A stretch of 56,794 bases of DNA from Seison nebaliae (taxonomy: Eukaryota; Rotifera; Pararotatoria; Seisonacea; Seisonidae): contig JALJEE010000597.1 in assembly GCA_023231475.1 (NCBI GenBank), positions 1-56,794 of the forward strand, written 5' to 3'. The notes below the pieces were generated by a model. That model searched no databases, was not told the DNA's origin, and saw only the letters and a list, made by a program, of their open reading frames with translations. A program made the translations under genes and the position numbers. Position 1 is the stretch's first letter. Each line of letters starts with the position of its first letter. Shown one piece after another: positions 23,743 to 35,869 of the stretch.

Positions 23743-26183
23743 TTAAATTGGATTTGTACTTTCTTCGAACGGTTGTTGGGTCGTGTTAATCACTTCATCC
23801 ACTGTTATTTCTACTTTCTCCACAATTCCTCCACGATTAGCTGTAAAAAGAGAAATCTAAAAAAAAAATATATAATAATAAAATTTGAACGTCTTAATTC
23901 ATCCATTTCTTCTTGATATTTCTTCTTGTATTCTTCCGTCAAAAGAACAATCTTCTCGAAATCAACTCGTTGTTTCTTCTTCAATTCTTTCTTCTCTTCA
24001 CTGAGAGTGGAGAGTGCCAACGCGTCATCACTTTCATATTTTACTGAGAATTTTCCTAAATTTTTCCTGATTTTCTTCTTTTCTTCTGCTGGCAATAAAG
24101 ATTTTGGTCGAGGTCGCCATTGAAAGTCGATTAGAGTGTTGAATTCCTGTGACTCATAAAGCATATCTCCCTACAAATGATGATGATGAATGAATGATGA
24201 TGGATTTATAGAAAAAAGGAAAAATTTACCAAAAATGAATAAATTCTAATTTTACATTCGACACTTGCTGCTTTACCTCCTTCTACATTATGATAATAAG
24301 TGTTACGATAAAACGGATTATAAGAGACTGCTGCGAAAAATCTGATGGTAAATGAGAAAATAAAATGAAAATTTCATAGAGAAAATATTAACCGTCCAGT
24401 AGAATTCCATTCGATGGTGGAGAGACGACTCAAATCTTTCGATAAGAGAATCGTCTCATTATTCAGATTGACATCGACAATAATAAATCGACCCTCTTTC
24501 TCATTCGCCGATATATGAGCCAAAACCAGAAATTGGCCAAATGGCGACCATCGAATGGTATTGAAAACACTTCGTTGGGAATCGAACGAGAAGAATTTGA
24601 TAAATTTTTGATTTTTCTCATCAAATTTGTAGATAGACGTTCTGGGCGGAATTCCTTGTTCTTTTGCATTTTGAATAATCACAAAACGGTTTCCTGAACA
24701 AAAAAAATAATTGAAAAAAATTTATAAAAAAAAAGATTTTTCAAAAAATCAAATTTTCACCTTGTGGTTCCCAAGAGAATTCGAGAATTTTCTGATCAAC
24801 AAATTCCATCGTCTCGATCGCATTCTTTCCACGTTGTTGAATAGTGAACATTTCGAGTGTTGAAGAATTTCCTTCAGTTTTCAATGCTTTCGCTTTCGTC
24901 GTTGCTTTTCCTTTAATATATTTGTCATATCGAGCACAGAAATATTTTGATTCATTTTGCCATGCTAATTCACAACGGAGAACTCCAGTAAATGGATTTT
25001 TAGAAAGAAGTTCAGTTTGATTAATCGGATCTAAAAGTACGATTCTCGCTGGTGTATTGTCACTAGCACGACAATAAAGACCGATAAGATTAGTAGTTGG
25101 AGCCCAAATCATACTTTCCGCTTCTGGATAAGATGCTTTCCATTTCCGTTTGAAATCCATAGATGAATACAAAATAAGTCCTGGTGGTACTAAACGAGTG
25201 AAATATTCACCGTTATAATTCCACATAATACTCGGCCATTTTTCATCACATTCCAAATCGAATTCTCTTTTTAAAGTTTCGGAAATGACACTCCAAATTT
25301 TAATGGGATATTTCCTTCTGACAACTTCTTCATTTTCTTCAACTTGATTGAAATCGGGAGGTGAATAACCAACAATGAATCGTTCACATGGCGAGAAAAG
25401 GACATGTTGAATGAATTTTTGTTCAAATTTCCGAAACATTTTTAATTTGTCCCATAAAATACTTCCCTGTTCATGAATGGATGAGAGATACGTTCCCAAT
25501 GGAGACCATTTCACTCGATCGAATAAAAATCGATTGAAAACTTCTTTCGGTTTTGCAATTTTCATTTGCATCATATTGAACATCGTTCGTTGTTCTCGAA
25601 TATCATAAAAAATGGTGAAATATGAATTTATCATATCTGCATCACATGCCCAATTCCAGACATTGGGAGTTGGTGGAAATGGTTTAACAGCGAGATCTTT
25701 CTCTTCAACCGGTTCCACATTCGCTAAATCTTCCATATCGATCAATGAATGTAACATGAGTGTATGAGATCGATCAAGTCGATGTGTCGATAATTGATCG
25801 AATGCTTTAATGGTGGTGAGAGTATCATTATATTTGAGGAAAGCATATCCTTTCGTTTTTACTTTCTCTTCAACACTTTCAATCTCTTTATCGTAATTAG
25901 AAGAATTGAGACAATTACCATCAGTTAAAGGAATTCGTAAATCTTTTATCGATCCAACTGCCGAATAAATTTTTTTCAAAACTAAATAAATTTTTTCGAA
26001 TCGACTTTTTTCTGTTATGGGAACATTTCTAATGAAAAAATATTCTGCTAATGCATCCGGTTTCCTCGGTTGATTACCTAACGCTTTCTTTTCCACTTTC
26101 ATCAATTCCGTTTCCATCGAATATTTCTTCTTCACCTCCTCTAAATAATAAGAGAGCGGACGCTCTTCCTCATAATCCACCAT
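23743..26183 (-). CDS. EIF3B: Translation initiation factor eIF3 subunit B
   Basis: Scaffold subunit of the eIF3 complex on the 40S ribosome. Exons 26183..24761, 24693..24393, 24341..24230, 24170..23891 and 23840..23743 give 737 residues, close to invertebrate orthologues. Introns are 67, 51, 59 and 50 nt with donors GTG, GTT, GTA and GTT. An RRM lies near residues 49-150 (YFFIRNVPITEKSRFEKI, KGYAFLKYND). It is followed by the WD/beta-propeller region (RVKWSPLGTYLSSIHEQG, FSPCERFIVGYSP, KIWSV, LAWQNESKYFCARYDKY, FSWEPQGNRFVI, IRWSPFGQFLVLAH, IEWNSTGRFFAAVS) and the C-terminal FQWRPRPKSLL, which ends with a charged helix that binds other eIF3 subunits. Confidence 0.93.
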
Positions 26184-26693
26184 ATCTTATCAATATTTAT
26201 TCGAATGCGATTACAAGAAATTCTAATAAAACAAATTCAAATAAGAAATTTTTAATATTTATTATGAAATTATTCTCGAAAATCTCACCAGAATAATTCC
26301 ATTAAAATTAACGGAGAGACAATGAATATGAATGAAAGAATAATATGCAAGAGGAAGAGATATCCAACTAAACATGTGGACGAGAAGTGGAATTTAATTA
26401 ATTTTAAAAATTTTCCATATAATCATATGGGAAAAAAAGTTAAAAAATTTTCAAATTTTCCTAATTCAAATTTTCCAACAACAACAGTTCGTTTTAGCTG
26501 AATCAAATTATAAATTTTTTTTCGATGTATCTTTCATTCCGAGTAATGTGTTAACATCCTCCAAATGGAAATTTGAGGAATTGAATAATTTCAATTTTCG
26601 TCTGATATTAAAATGTGGGAAATTTAGATGGAAAATAATATGTTTCTCTTTTTCTCCCACAAATCAGATTTGATAACTCTAGAATAACATAAA
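26184..26693. promoter_or_regulatory. Shared divergent promoter region of EIF3B and RPS15A
   Basis: 510 bp separates the start codons of two divergently transcribed translation genes, so both promoters must lie here. No TATA-like element stands out in such AT-rich sequence. Near the RPS15A side, a pyrimidine-rich TTTCTCTTTTTCTCCCACAA ends in ATCAG at about 26668, an acceptor-like site 25 nt before the ATG. Confidence 0.45.
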
Positions 26694-27128
26694 ATGGTTC
26701 GGATGAGTGTTTTAGCCGATGCCTTGAAGAGCATCAACAATGCAGAACGACGAGGCAAACGACAAGTGATGTTACGACCATCATCAAAAGTGATTGTCAA
26801 ATTTTTGGAAACGATGATGACGAAAGGATATATCGGAGAATTCGAAATGGTCGATGATCATCGTGGTGGAAAAATCGTCGTTCATTTAAATGGAAGATTA
26901 AATAAAGTTCTATTATTTTTAGTTCAATTTCTTATTTATTTTATATAGTGTGGTGTCATTTCACCGAGATTTGATGTTCCAGTTGACAATATAGAACAAT
27001 GGACGAAAAACCTGTTACCAAGTCGTCAATTCGGTTATATCGTTTTAACCACTTCATCTGGCATCTTCGACCATGAAGAAGCGAGAAAGAGACATGTGGG
27101 AGGAAAGATTTTAGGATTCTTCTTCTAA
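26694..27128 (+). CDS. RPS15A: 40S ribosomal protein S15A (uS8)
   Basis: Small-subunit ribosomal protein uS8, binding the central domain of 18S rRNA. Exons 26694..26906 and 26949..27128 (one 42-nt intron, GTT...TAG, the shortest firmly placed here) give 130 residues, exactly the conserved length. The sequence starts [20 protein letters not shown] and continues [31 protein letters not shown] and [10 protein letters not shown], ending in the characteristic [18 protein letters not shown]. Strong, near-invariant match. Confidence 0.97.
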
Positions 27129-27542
27129 GAACAGTTTTTGTCAGAATTTTCAAAATTTTGTTATTTGACCATATAAAATATTTATCGATGGTTTCTTATC
27201 ATTCTTTCTTGACTCGTTCGAGTGTTCACTGAAATAAAATCAGTCATCATCGGAATTATCAATTATTAATTGACGGAATTAATTCAAATGACTTTTGATA
27301 TTTCCTGAATTTATTAAAAATTTAATTTTTTGAATTTGTTCAAAAATTTTTTTTTTGAATTTTGTTAAAAATTTAATTTTTGGAATATTTTTAAATATTT
27401 TATTTTGAGCTTTCAATTAGGATGATAAGTTCCACGTAAATCTTTCCCAAACTCGTCTTGAACAACTTCTACTTTAGTCCATGTGGTTTCTTTGATTGTC
27501 AAATTATCAGACGATTCTAACTCTCTATTAGGAGTAGTAAAA

Positions 27543-28573
27543 ATGATTCGAATTTTAGCGACTGATAGTTTAAGTGAGAAATGTCAGAGGTTGTTGAAAG
27601 ATGGAAAATTCGCGTTGAAATTCCGAACTGATTTGGCGAAAGATGAGAAGAGTTTATGTGAAGAAGTGAAAAATTATGATGCTCTCATAGTTCGTAGTGG
27701 GACGGAAGTAACTCGTGCGATTATCGAAGCGGGAAAAGAAGGAAAATTGAAAGTGGTGGCACGAGCAGGAACTGGTTTGGACAATGTTGATGTAAATGCA
27801 GCGAATGAAAATGGAATTCGAGTTATAAAGTTTTATTTTATTTATAAATAATTTAATTTATTTTTAAACGTATTTATATTAGTACGCCCAGTGCTAATAC
27901 AATATCGGCAGTAGAATTGACTTGCATTCATTTGTTATCAATTCGACGTTATTTTATTCCTTCATCAAATGAATTGAAATTGGAAGGGAAATGGAATCGA
28001 TCCAAATGGATGGGCAATGAAGTGATGGGAAAGAAAGTTTTGATTTTGGGATTGGGTCGAATCGGACGAGAAGTAAGTAAACGTTTATCATCATTCGGAA
28101 TGAATATTATCGGTTATGATCCACTTATCAATCGTTCGATGAAAGAGAAATGTGAAGAATTATTGAAAGAATCTAAAACAGAAGTTATCGACAAATTGAC
28201 TGATGAAATTTGGTCTGATGTCGATTATATTACCATTCACGTTCCATTATTGGACACTACGAGACATTTGATTAATGAGAAAAATTTGAAATTATTCAAA
28301 TCAAATATCACCATCGTTAATTGTTCGAGAGGTGGAATTATTGATGACGAAGCATTATTCAAACAATTGGAGAAGAATCCGAGTCAAATGGCTTCATTGG
28401 ATGTATTTGAAGACGAACCTCCAAAAAAAGAAATTACAAAACAATTACTCAAATTATCAAATGTCATTCCTACTCCACATCTTGGTGCGTCGACATTGGA
28501 AGCTCAAGAAAGAATTGGTGAAGAATTGGTAGAATTGTTATTGAAATATTTTAATTCTTGTCAAAATGAATAA
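27543..28573 (+). CDS. PHGDH: D-3-phosphoglycerate dehydrogenase, short form
   Basis: First step of serine synthesis (3-phosphoglycerate to 3-phosphohydroxypyruvate, NAD+). Exons 27543..27839 and 27893..28573 with a 53-nt GTT...TAG intron give 325 residues. Motifs: IVRSGTEVT, ARAGTGLDNVDV, NTPSANTISAVE, NAD-binding LGLGRIGREV, NCSRGGIIDDEAL, FEDEPP and PHLGAST with the catalytic His. The protein ends soon after the nucleotide-binding domain, so the ASB and ACT regulatory domains of the long vertebrate form are absent and serine feedback through ACT is not expected. Its 3' end converges on MFSD10 with 45 bp between stops. Confidence 0.93.
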
Positions 28574-28618
28574 AGCGTAAAATTTAAATTTTATTCGTAG
28601 ATCTATAAAATAAAAATT

Positions 28619-30200
28619 TCAAATCATTTTCTTCATTTTATTATCTTCTAATCTTTTCATCGTTACAATCGATGTAATGATCGATATGAGGGAAATTATC
28701 GAATAACACCATTCCAAATTCAATAACCAATAAACTTCGAATAGAAAAAGAATTGTTAAGAAATTGAAAATGTTTAAAATAAAAAAAAAAACTTAAAGAA
28801 ACAAGAAATGGTCCAATGGCACGAGCTAATGATCCTTGTGATCTCAATCGTCCCAGAATAAATCCTCGCTCTTCCATATCAGTAATATTACTCACATATG
28901 ATGTGAGTAATGGTACGATGGTTGTTGCTCCCATACTGAATGGAATAAGATTAACATAAAACCAAAATTCATTATACGAAATGGCTAAAGTGAAGTAGCT
29001 AATTGATGTAAGAATAATTGTCTTTATAATCGATGAGAATTAATTTTAAAATTTCAAAAATTCAAACGAACAAATAACTAACAATAAAACAAGTTGATAA
29101 TAATTGTTGAGATGATATTCGACGAATGAATGTGCCTTGACATAGAATCATGAGAAAACCGGTAAATAATAATAATTTGCCTTGTTGACTACTGGTATAA
29201 TTGAAGCGTGATTGAGTCACATATGTTATCGTATTTTCGATACCAGAGAATAAAAGTAAGAAATAGAAATATGCATTCTCCACATTACCAATTTGAATTT
29301 TATTTTGTCGTTTTGTTTGAACATTCGACATCGATTCATCTTTGACCTTTGAAAAAAAATAATTTTTTAATTTAATCACTGAATATTTAACTGATTTCTT
29401 TGATTTCGATTCTTTCACGAAAAGAAGAAGAATCAATAAATGAAAGATTGATAATATGATTGAAATTTTGGAATGATGGTTCCAATCGAAATTGTTGGAG
29501 GAATCAACAGCTGGAATGCAGACACTGAGTAATGGACCGATGATGAATCCGAAAGAAAATGCGATTCCAAATAATGCCTTAAAATTAGATTTAGTTATTT
29601 TCATGAACAAATCAATTGATTGATAACCATTACTTTGGATCGATCTTTTGTGTCGGTCAGATCAGTTCCCATAGCGACGGCGATGGTCAAAGTGTTCCTG
29701 AATGATCCTCCTACCATTCGACATAATATGAAGAGGAAAAAGGAATTGATTGATAAATGCCAAAATATATTAGATATAATCGCTCCAATCTATTTGAGAA
29801 ATGAAAATTTAAATTTTTCGAAAGAAAATTAACGGCACATAAAATTAAAAGACGACGTCGACCATAAATGTCGGAGGCTTTTCCGAACATCGGTGAATTG
29901 AGCCATTTGAGAAGGGAGAATAAAGATGCAAGAATACCACCAATCAGAATATAAGTTCGTTTTTCTATTTCATTTTCTTCAATAAAATATCTTAAGAGAT
30001 TGGAGAGATATCGTTCGATTTGAAGATATGTTGGATCCTTTTTCGAATAGATTGAAGAGAAATTTTAATATGAACAAAATTTAAACTTCTCTTTTTTTGA
30101 AATGGAGAAAGATTTTTGGGAGGAGTGGAAGTATTATGGTGAAAGAAACCAGGTCGACAATGAGGGCGAAGAATATTACGAATATTTGTTTGTTCAACAT
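28619..30200 (-). CDS. MFSD10: MFSD10-like major facilitator transporter
   Basis: Multi-pass MFS carrier of the MFSD10 (tetracycline-transporter-like) family, proposed organic-anion exporter. Exons 30200..30087, 30037..29834, 29789..29634, 29577..29392, 29346..29083, 29021..28793 and 28734..28619 give 422 residues. Five introns are 44-61 nt. The sixth (29347-29391) is 45 nt, in frame and stop-free, so it is inferred from its GTT donor and size; if retained, the protein has 437 residues. Motifs: VDLVSFTIILPLLPKI, GGILASLFSLLKWLNSPMFG with SDIYGRRR, LCRMVGGSFRN, FGIAFSFGFIIGPLLS, LLLFSGIENTITYVTQSRFN, SSQQGKLLLFTG and GRLRSQGSLARAIGPFL. Confidence 0.9.
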
Positions 30201-31226
30201 TTTATTTTTCGTTCTACGAAGGAAACTTTTGAATTTTGACAATTTCACATGAAATATTTTAAATAGATAAATTGATTATTGGGACTAACAATTATTGGGA
30301 GAACATATTTAACATTCTCTTTATTATTTTCGTGATTTTATTTTTCTGTAAATATGGACAATTCTCCATAAGGACCATATGTTCAACGATAAAACATTTT
30401 GATTAAATTTCTTTCTTTATAGAGAAAGGAATGAATGAATGACATCCATCAGTTACTGTTATCGAGAAGGGAGAAGTAACATAAGTATATTTTGTCCACG
30501 TAAGACCTTGTGAGAAGAGAGACTAGTGTACATAAATAACATTAAGAAAGGAAAAGCAATGAAAATAAATGACGTTAGTCACATATGTAATCGTTAATGG
30601 ACTTCACATGTCATGACGTTCATTCCTGACATCAGGTTTATGTCAGGAATAGCATATAAATTATTATCCTATCTCTCAATTTTTCTTCTGTTTTAATTTA
30701 AATAATTGAGCGACGCATCTTACTTAAATGTACTCAACTACGTGAGTAAGAATTATCATTTCCGTTTCTAAAATTTAATTCAACTTTTAAATTATCTAGT
30801 TGAAGATAATTATTAAAATGAAAAAGAACATTTGAAATTTAATTAACTTACCGTCATATTGAATAATAATATTTAAATTGATCACTAACAATGAGTATTA
30901 ACAAGAATTGTAAGTTTAAATTAAGTTTAAGGATTGAAAAGAAAGTTTCTTAAAAGTTTTTTACATTGCAGTTTTAATTCGGAACCGAAAATGTATAAGT
31001 TACAAAGTTAAAATGTTCGATATTTTCATCAGCTCCTAAACTTGCCGCTAATAAAACGTATATTCATTTCGTAATAAGTTTAGTATGAAGTTTATATTTT
31101 AAATATTTATTTATTAAGAACAACTAAAAAATTTCCGATTTTATTTCATAGCGATCAGAAAATAGATCAAATGAAGAAAAAAAATGTTTTAACTACTTCT
31201 ATATTTAATTAAAAAGATCCAATAAT
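30201..31226. other. Intergenic, 1 kb
   Basis: AT-rich interval upstream of MFSD10. I see no gene. It contains a short inverted pair at 30628-30652 (TCCTGACATCAGGTTTATGTCAGGA) that could form a hairpin with an 8-bp TCCTGACA/TGTCAGGA stem. Otherwise nothing stands out. Confidence 0.4.
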
Positions 31227-31454
31227 CTATTTTTTCACTTGCACGGAACAAAATTCTTCCAAAGTAATCCCGTCGTCATTATCGTTGTCATGTTTCTTCA
31301 TAATACGATTGACGTCTGCTTCGCTAGCCAAACCTCCAATCATTGCTGCAACTTCATTAAGTGCATCACGAACTTCTTGTCGAGTTAAAGTTCCATCACC
31401 ATTCTTATCCCACTTTTTGAAAGTTTCTTCTAAATATTTTCGATTGTTACTCAT
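31227..31454 (-). CDS. Small two-EF-hand calcium-binding protein
   Basis: Single exon, 75 residues. The first EF-hand loop DKNGDGTLTRQE is canonical. The second, DNDNDDGITLEE, has acidic residues at positions 1, 3 and 5 and a Glu at 12, with one Gly in register, so both hands should bind calcium. The helix-loop-helix pattern EETFKKWDKNGDG...REVRDALNEV resembles calcineurin-B/calmodulin-like half molecules and small calcium sensors of invertebrates. There is no signal peptide. A strong acceptor-like TTTTTTTCAG ends 10 nt upstream of the ATG (minus strand, at about 31464). Confidence 0.82.
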   Translation of the reverse strand: MSNNRKYLEETFKKWDKNGDGTLTRQEVRDALNEVAAMIGGLASEADVNRIMKKHDNDNDDGITLEEFCSVQVKK

Positions 31455-31658
31455 CTTAAGTTACTGAAAAAAATATGGGTAAGATAGAAATACAAATAAT
31501 AAACTTCCTCGTAATATAAAACTAATTGATGACGTAACTAACAACAGTTAAATAATAACAACTATGATGACCTTCTAATATTTAACGAATGATATGAAGA
31601 ATTATTAATCAATATCACATCGATTGCAATCAGAAACAATTTCCGATTATTGATCAGT

Positions 31659-31933
31659 ATGAAAAATCGTTCAACATCATTATTTTTCATCATTAATTAT
31701 CTTCAACTCAATTCAGTCCTATTGTCAACAACGGCCATTAAATGCAAGTATCATTGCTAGTGATCAAGCTTAATTTCGGAAACATACGAAAATTAAGATC
31801 AGGTATTGTGTCTGATTTATTAGCTAAATATACCACTTTTATAAGGAATAATGAAAACCGAAGGAAATTGATGGAAGCATCCGTTGGCATCTATTTCATT
31901 AATGACGGAGAACTTTTAAGGTATAATCATTGA
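31659..31933 (+). CDS. Possible small secreted protein, two exons
   Basis: An ATG at 31659 opens a hydrophobic leader (MKNRSTSLFFIINYLQLNSV, then LLSTTAIKCK), which a GTA donor at 31748 and an AAG acceptor at 31797 (50-nt intron, the local size) would join in frame to SGIVSDLLAKYTTFIRNNEN, ending at 31933. The product is 74 residues. The donor is GTA, not the locally usual GTT, and a GGTATAATC at the end could be another donor leading to further exons. No family recognised. Confidence 0.35.
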
Positions 31934-32799
31934 CGTGAAAACCATATTAATGGGAAGGAAAATGTCTAATGAAACGATCTATCAATTTACCGATTCGATC
32001 TGTTGAAGCAACAAATTTGACGTAAAATGTGAAACGATTTTATTCTCTGTAAGTTCTGACTTCAGGTAAGATGTTTCATTAAGGAAACCTAAAAACGGTG
32101 AAGTGTATTCATGGAATATTTTGAGGGGTGGTTCGTTGGAAGAAACTATAATTAAGGCAATGCATTTATTGGAAATGATTTCTCTTTTTCTCCTATTGGT
32201 TTAAACTTATTGTTATACTATTGACTTTACATCCTCATTTATGTTTGATCTGATATATTTTCCGTTTTTTCATTTATATCGATAACGATAGGGACGACCA
32301 CAATTATCATCTGTGGGTTTTTCTTCTTAACGATTATTGATTCTGCCCAATCATACAATATTTACTATTAATGATTTCTTATAACTTTCCATCAAGCTTA
32401 CGTACCCGAACTTTATGTTTTTTATCCTTCATTTGTCAATTGCCTTAAAAGAATTTACTTTCATAATAAAGAGTTTTTAAATTAATTTTATATCCATTTC
32501 CAAAAGTTCCAGAGAAATTCTGTTGGTCCTTTTCATAAAATATACGAAAACATATGTCCGAAGAATTTTGTCCTCGTATGGTAGTGTGAGATAATTCTAA
32601 AATATTCTTTCATTTCTCTATTCTTCTCCAAAATATTAAGAGCGCACAAAATTTAGTACTCGTGTACATTATTGAATAAAATTAATATAAACGGTGACCG
32701 TTGGAACAATATAATAATTCATACATGTATACGTGGAAAATAGTTTTTTGTACAGTTAACTGTCAATTGGAAAATTATATTTGTATAAGATAAAACAAG
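31934..32799. other. Intergenic, 0.87 kb
   Basis: No gene supportable on either strand. AT-rich with short runs; presumably includes the promoter of the following gene. Confidence 0.4.
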
Positions 32800-34431
32800 A
32801 TGTGTGATTCTTTTATGGAACTTAATCAGATTACGAACAAAATCTTAAACCGTGTTCAGTTGGTCAAAAGTGCGTTGGTTCCGAGAACTATGATTGATTT
32901 TCGGCCTTTTCCTCCAAATTTCTCATTTTTCCTCGGATCAGCTCGAACTCTTATCTTAACAGGTATGGTTGGGACTTTAGCAGTCAATATGACAATTGAA
33001 ATTGGAGAAGATTGGTATAATTATGCGAAAAGTTGGTATGGTGAGAAAAGACGAGACTGGAGAATGAAGTTGGATTCAAATAAGAATTTAACAAAAGAAA
33101 ATCAGGAACTGATCACGAAAACTCAAGGATATAATATCCTTGAATTTTCGTCTTCAAGACCTGAAGCTCTGTCGGGAATAAATTCGAATGATGAATATAA
33201 TACCATAGATTTAAGAGAAAAAATTAAAATTTTCAATTGTCAATTAATCACTCTAGATCGAACCATGAGGAACAATGGACAGATGGGTAAAATAAATATT
33301 CCGATGCTTACTCGATACATGTCCAAATTGAAACTGGAAGGAGATATAGCCGATTGTCGATCGGCATTTAAATGTCGATCAAGTCAAATGCATTCGACCG
33401 ATATTTTATGTGAATGTACAAACTATACTCAGATTCTGGAATTAGATGTAGTGGACGAAATGGTCGGTTTAATATTTCATTCAATTGTAGTTGAATTTAA
33501 TAGGAAAACTCGTCGAATATCCGAGTCCAATTTACCAATATTTCCACCCAAATATCTTTCTCAATGGAAAACGATTGATATATTATTAATTATTAAACAT
33601 ATGGTAGAAACTGATTATCAGACACTAGAGAATATTCGTATACGTTTGGAAGTGATTGGTTTCCTATGTTACATTCAGATAAATAAAACCTTCAAAATGG
33701 TTTATAAATATCTAACGAACTTGTTAGGCGATCCCGAATTGCAATTAACATTCGAAGATATTTCTGTTCATTCATTCATTGATGATTTAGCGAAAAGTAG
33801 CAAATTAGTAGCTAATCTTGATGATGTTGATAAGAAAGAAAAGGAAGAAGAAAATTACAAAAATCCGAAGAATATTCAAGAAGAAATGAAAAGTAAAACT
33901 ATAAATATTTTAGGACGATTTAATAATAGTTTGTCCCATTCAAATTTGGTGGATAAATTTATTTCTGAACTCGAAACAAATTATGAAAACGATTTTCTGA
34001 CAATGAAAAAAGATGAATTGATAGGCTTTATCGAAGACTGTTCCATTGGTTATTATCGGCAAATATTCGTGACAAATACATTACTACCAATTCTTAACAA
34101 TATAATTTTGGAGCAAAATAAACAAAAAGAAATGTTTACTGAAATTTACAGAGAATTGAAATTGGATTACAAAAACAAAAATAAAAAAGGCATTAATATG
34201 GAATATGATTTCCGATTATTGGAAAGAAAATTATCGGATATTGATTTGGAAATAGAGAAAATTGTGAATCTCGTGTACATTGTTGAGCTGGATGATCAGA
34301 ATAGAAAAAACAGGTCTACCGTCGTTCCTTTGGAACACATCTTCCAAATGTTATTATTTTATTTGATGTTGCAACCGGAAAATTATTTTACATTAACGGA
34401 ATACATAGGAAGAATTCTTTTACAACCATAG
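32800..34431 (+). CDS. Orphan 543-residue protein, intronless
   Basis: A long uninterrupted frame starts ATG TGT GAT at 32800. Near the N-terminus there is one hydrophobic segment (FFLGSARTLILTGMVGTLAV, about residues 48-68), a likely membrane anchor or uncleaved signal. The rest is helical and mixed-charge, with a Cys-containing patch (SAFKCRSSQMHSTDILCECT), a hydrophobic helix (TIDILLIIKHMVETDYQTLE) and a C-terminal hydrophobic segment (PLEHIFQMLLFYLMLQP). I compared it mentally with peroxin-3 and other membrane-anchored helical proteins and found no match. Function unknown; the frame's length makes a real gene near certain. Confidence 0.8.
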   Translation: MCDSFMELNQITNKILNRVQLVKSALVPRTMIDFRPFPPNFSFFLGSARTLILTGMVGTLAVNMTIEIGEDWYNYAKSWYGEKRRDWRMKLDSNKNLTKENQELITKTQGYNILEFSSSRPEALSGINSNDEYNTIDLREKIKIFNCQLITLDRTMRNNGQMGKINIPMLTRYMSKLKLEGDIADCRSAFKCRSSQMHSTDILCECTNYTQILELDVVDEMVGLIFHSIVVEFNRKTRRISESNLPIFPPKYLSQWKTIDILLIIKHMVETDYQTLENIRIRLEVIGFLCYIQINKTFKMVYKYLTNLLGDPELQLTFEDISVHSFIDDLAKSSKLVANLDDVDKKEKEEENYKNPKNIQEEMKSKTINILGRFNNSLSHSNLVDKFISELETNYENDFLTMKKDELIGFIEDCSIGYYRQIFVTNTLLPILNNIILEQNKQKEMFTEIYRELKLDYKNKNKKGINMEYDFRLLERKLSDIDLEIEKIVNLVYIVELDDQNRKNRSTVVPLEHIFQMLLFYLMLQPENYFTLTEYIGRILLQP

Positions 34432-35015
34432 TTCATTTTATGATAATTTAGTTTTGGTACGTTTTTTACTTTTCCATTATCTTATAATTTCAAATCTTTT
34501 ATTAACCAATAAAAATCTTTTTTTTAATTTGTAATTTTAAATCAAAGGACAATTATCGTTTTTGATCATGTGACTGACAATATGAGTTATTAAAATGAAA
34601 AACTCAATTTAACTTGCTAGAAATTAAATCAAATGTTGATCGTTTTGGAAAAAAATCTCTCTGGCAAAATGCACATCATCAATTTGTCGATTATTTTATA
34701 AAGTTTTGGTCGAAATTTTTTAACCAAAGTATGAGTATTGTACAATGTAATGAAATAAATTAGATTGAGATTAAATTTGCTCTTGACTTGGATGATTTAT
34801 TCATTCTTTTGAAACGATATAGAAGAGAACTTAACAATTGGAACGAAAAGAAATATCAGTAAAGAATTTCGATGTATCTTGATTACATATGATGATATAT
34901 AATAATCATGTCGTCATAATAATGAGTATTGTGTAAATAAATAGAAACATAAAATTTTCACTGAATTTTTCTCATCGCGTGTAAAACATTAAGCAGGAAA
35001 TAAATTGATATACAT

Positions 35016-35088
35016 GCCCGCTTAGCTCAGTCGGTAGAGCGTGGGACTTTTAATCCTAAGGTCCAGGGTTCGAGCCCCTGGGTGGGCG
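35016..35088 (+). tRNA. tRNA-Lys (anticodon UUU)
   Basis: A 73-nt cloverleaf with no intron: acceptor stem GCCCGCT/GGTGGGC, A box TTAGCTCAGTCGGTAGAGC, anticodon arm TGGGA-CTTTTAA-TCCTA with TTT at the centre of the loop, B box GGTTCGAGCCC and discriminator G. An oligo-T run (TTTTTC) for pol III termination follows within 10 nt. It is markedly GC-richer than its surroundings, as expected for a functional tRNA. Confidence 0.96.
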
Positions 35089-35869
35089 GTAAATTTTTCA
35101 TTTTTCATACGATCTCCCGATTCCCAATTGCATTAGTATTACCAATTTGGTAATAATAGTGTCGTGGCGTTCGTAGAATGAAAGAGGATTGGAAAAAGAA
35201 GCTGAGGACCTCGTGAAAAAAGGAAACAAGTTCTTGTAAGTAAGATAAAACAATAAATTGAAATAAAATAAAATCTTATTCTTTCTTTCTTTGTATCTTA
35301 ATTCTGAATCTTCTTCAATGATTAATGGACTCTGTCAATCTCAACGAAAATTTCTTCGGGGATGAACAAAAGCCACAACAAAAATCAAGTATCAATAAAT
35401 CGATTTTTCACAAGATATTTATTTAATAAACACATTTTTAATGATTTGCACCAATTTCAAAAACTTGAGGCTCTATTTAATAGGGAATTTAGGTAAGGAT
35501 CTTTGGTTAAGTTATTCATAATGCTTTTATGAAGATTTTGAAAAAATGATAACCATCGGGAGAATATTCATGAATGAATGAAAGAGACAACTAGTTATAT
35601 TAAGATAATTTGGAAATAGTTTGTCGAATTGAAATATTTCTGAATTGGAAATAAATTACAAAAATGATTATTTAAAATATAAAATAGTTCAATAAATAAT
35701 AATGATGTTCAATAAATTTTAAATAAATATTATATAGCTTGAGGGAAATTTTTCAGATTATTCGCGCAATAATTTCCAAGTCTTATAAAAAGTGAATTAA
35801 CTGGGAACAAAAAAAATTCTGGAAACTTTCAATTTGAATAAACATGTAAAAATTATCATATAATTTGAT
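35089..35869. other. Intergenic, 0.78 kb
   Basis: Between tRNA-Lys and the SET gene. The first part (35104-35200) is somewhat less AT-rich but shows no sustained frame or RNA fold I can defend. Nothing else seen. Confidence 0.4.

Noticed and set aside
27413-27524. Antisense frame upstream of PHGDH ending in KVEVVQDEFGKDLRGTYHPN
   Set aside because: It looks protein-like but any upstream exon would lie inside PHGDH on the other strand; no gene structure could be built. It could be a relic of a lost gene.
32800-34431. Peroxin-3 as identity of the 543-residue orphan
   Set aside because: It shares only a membrane-anchored helical layout; no PEX3 signature residues were found.
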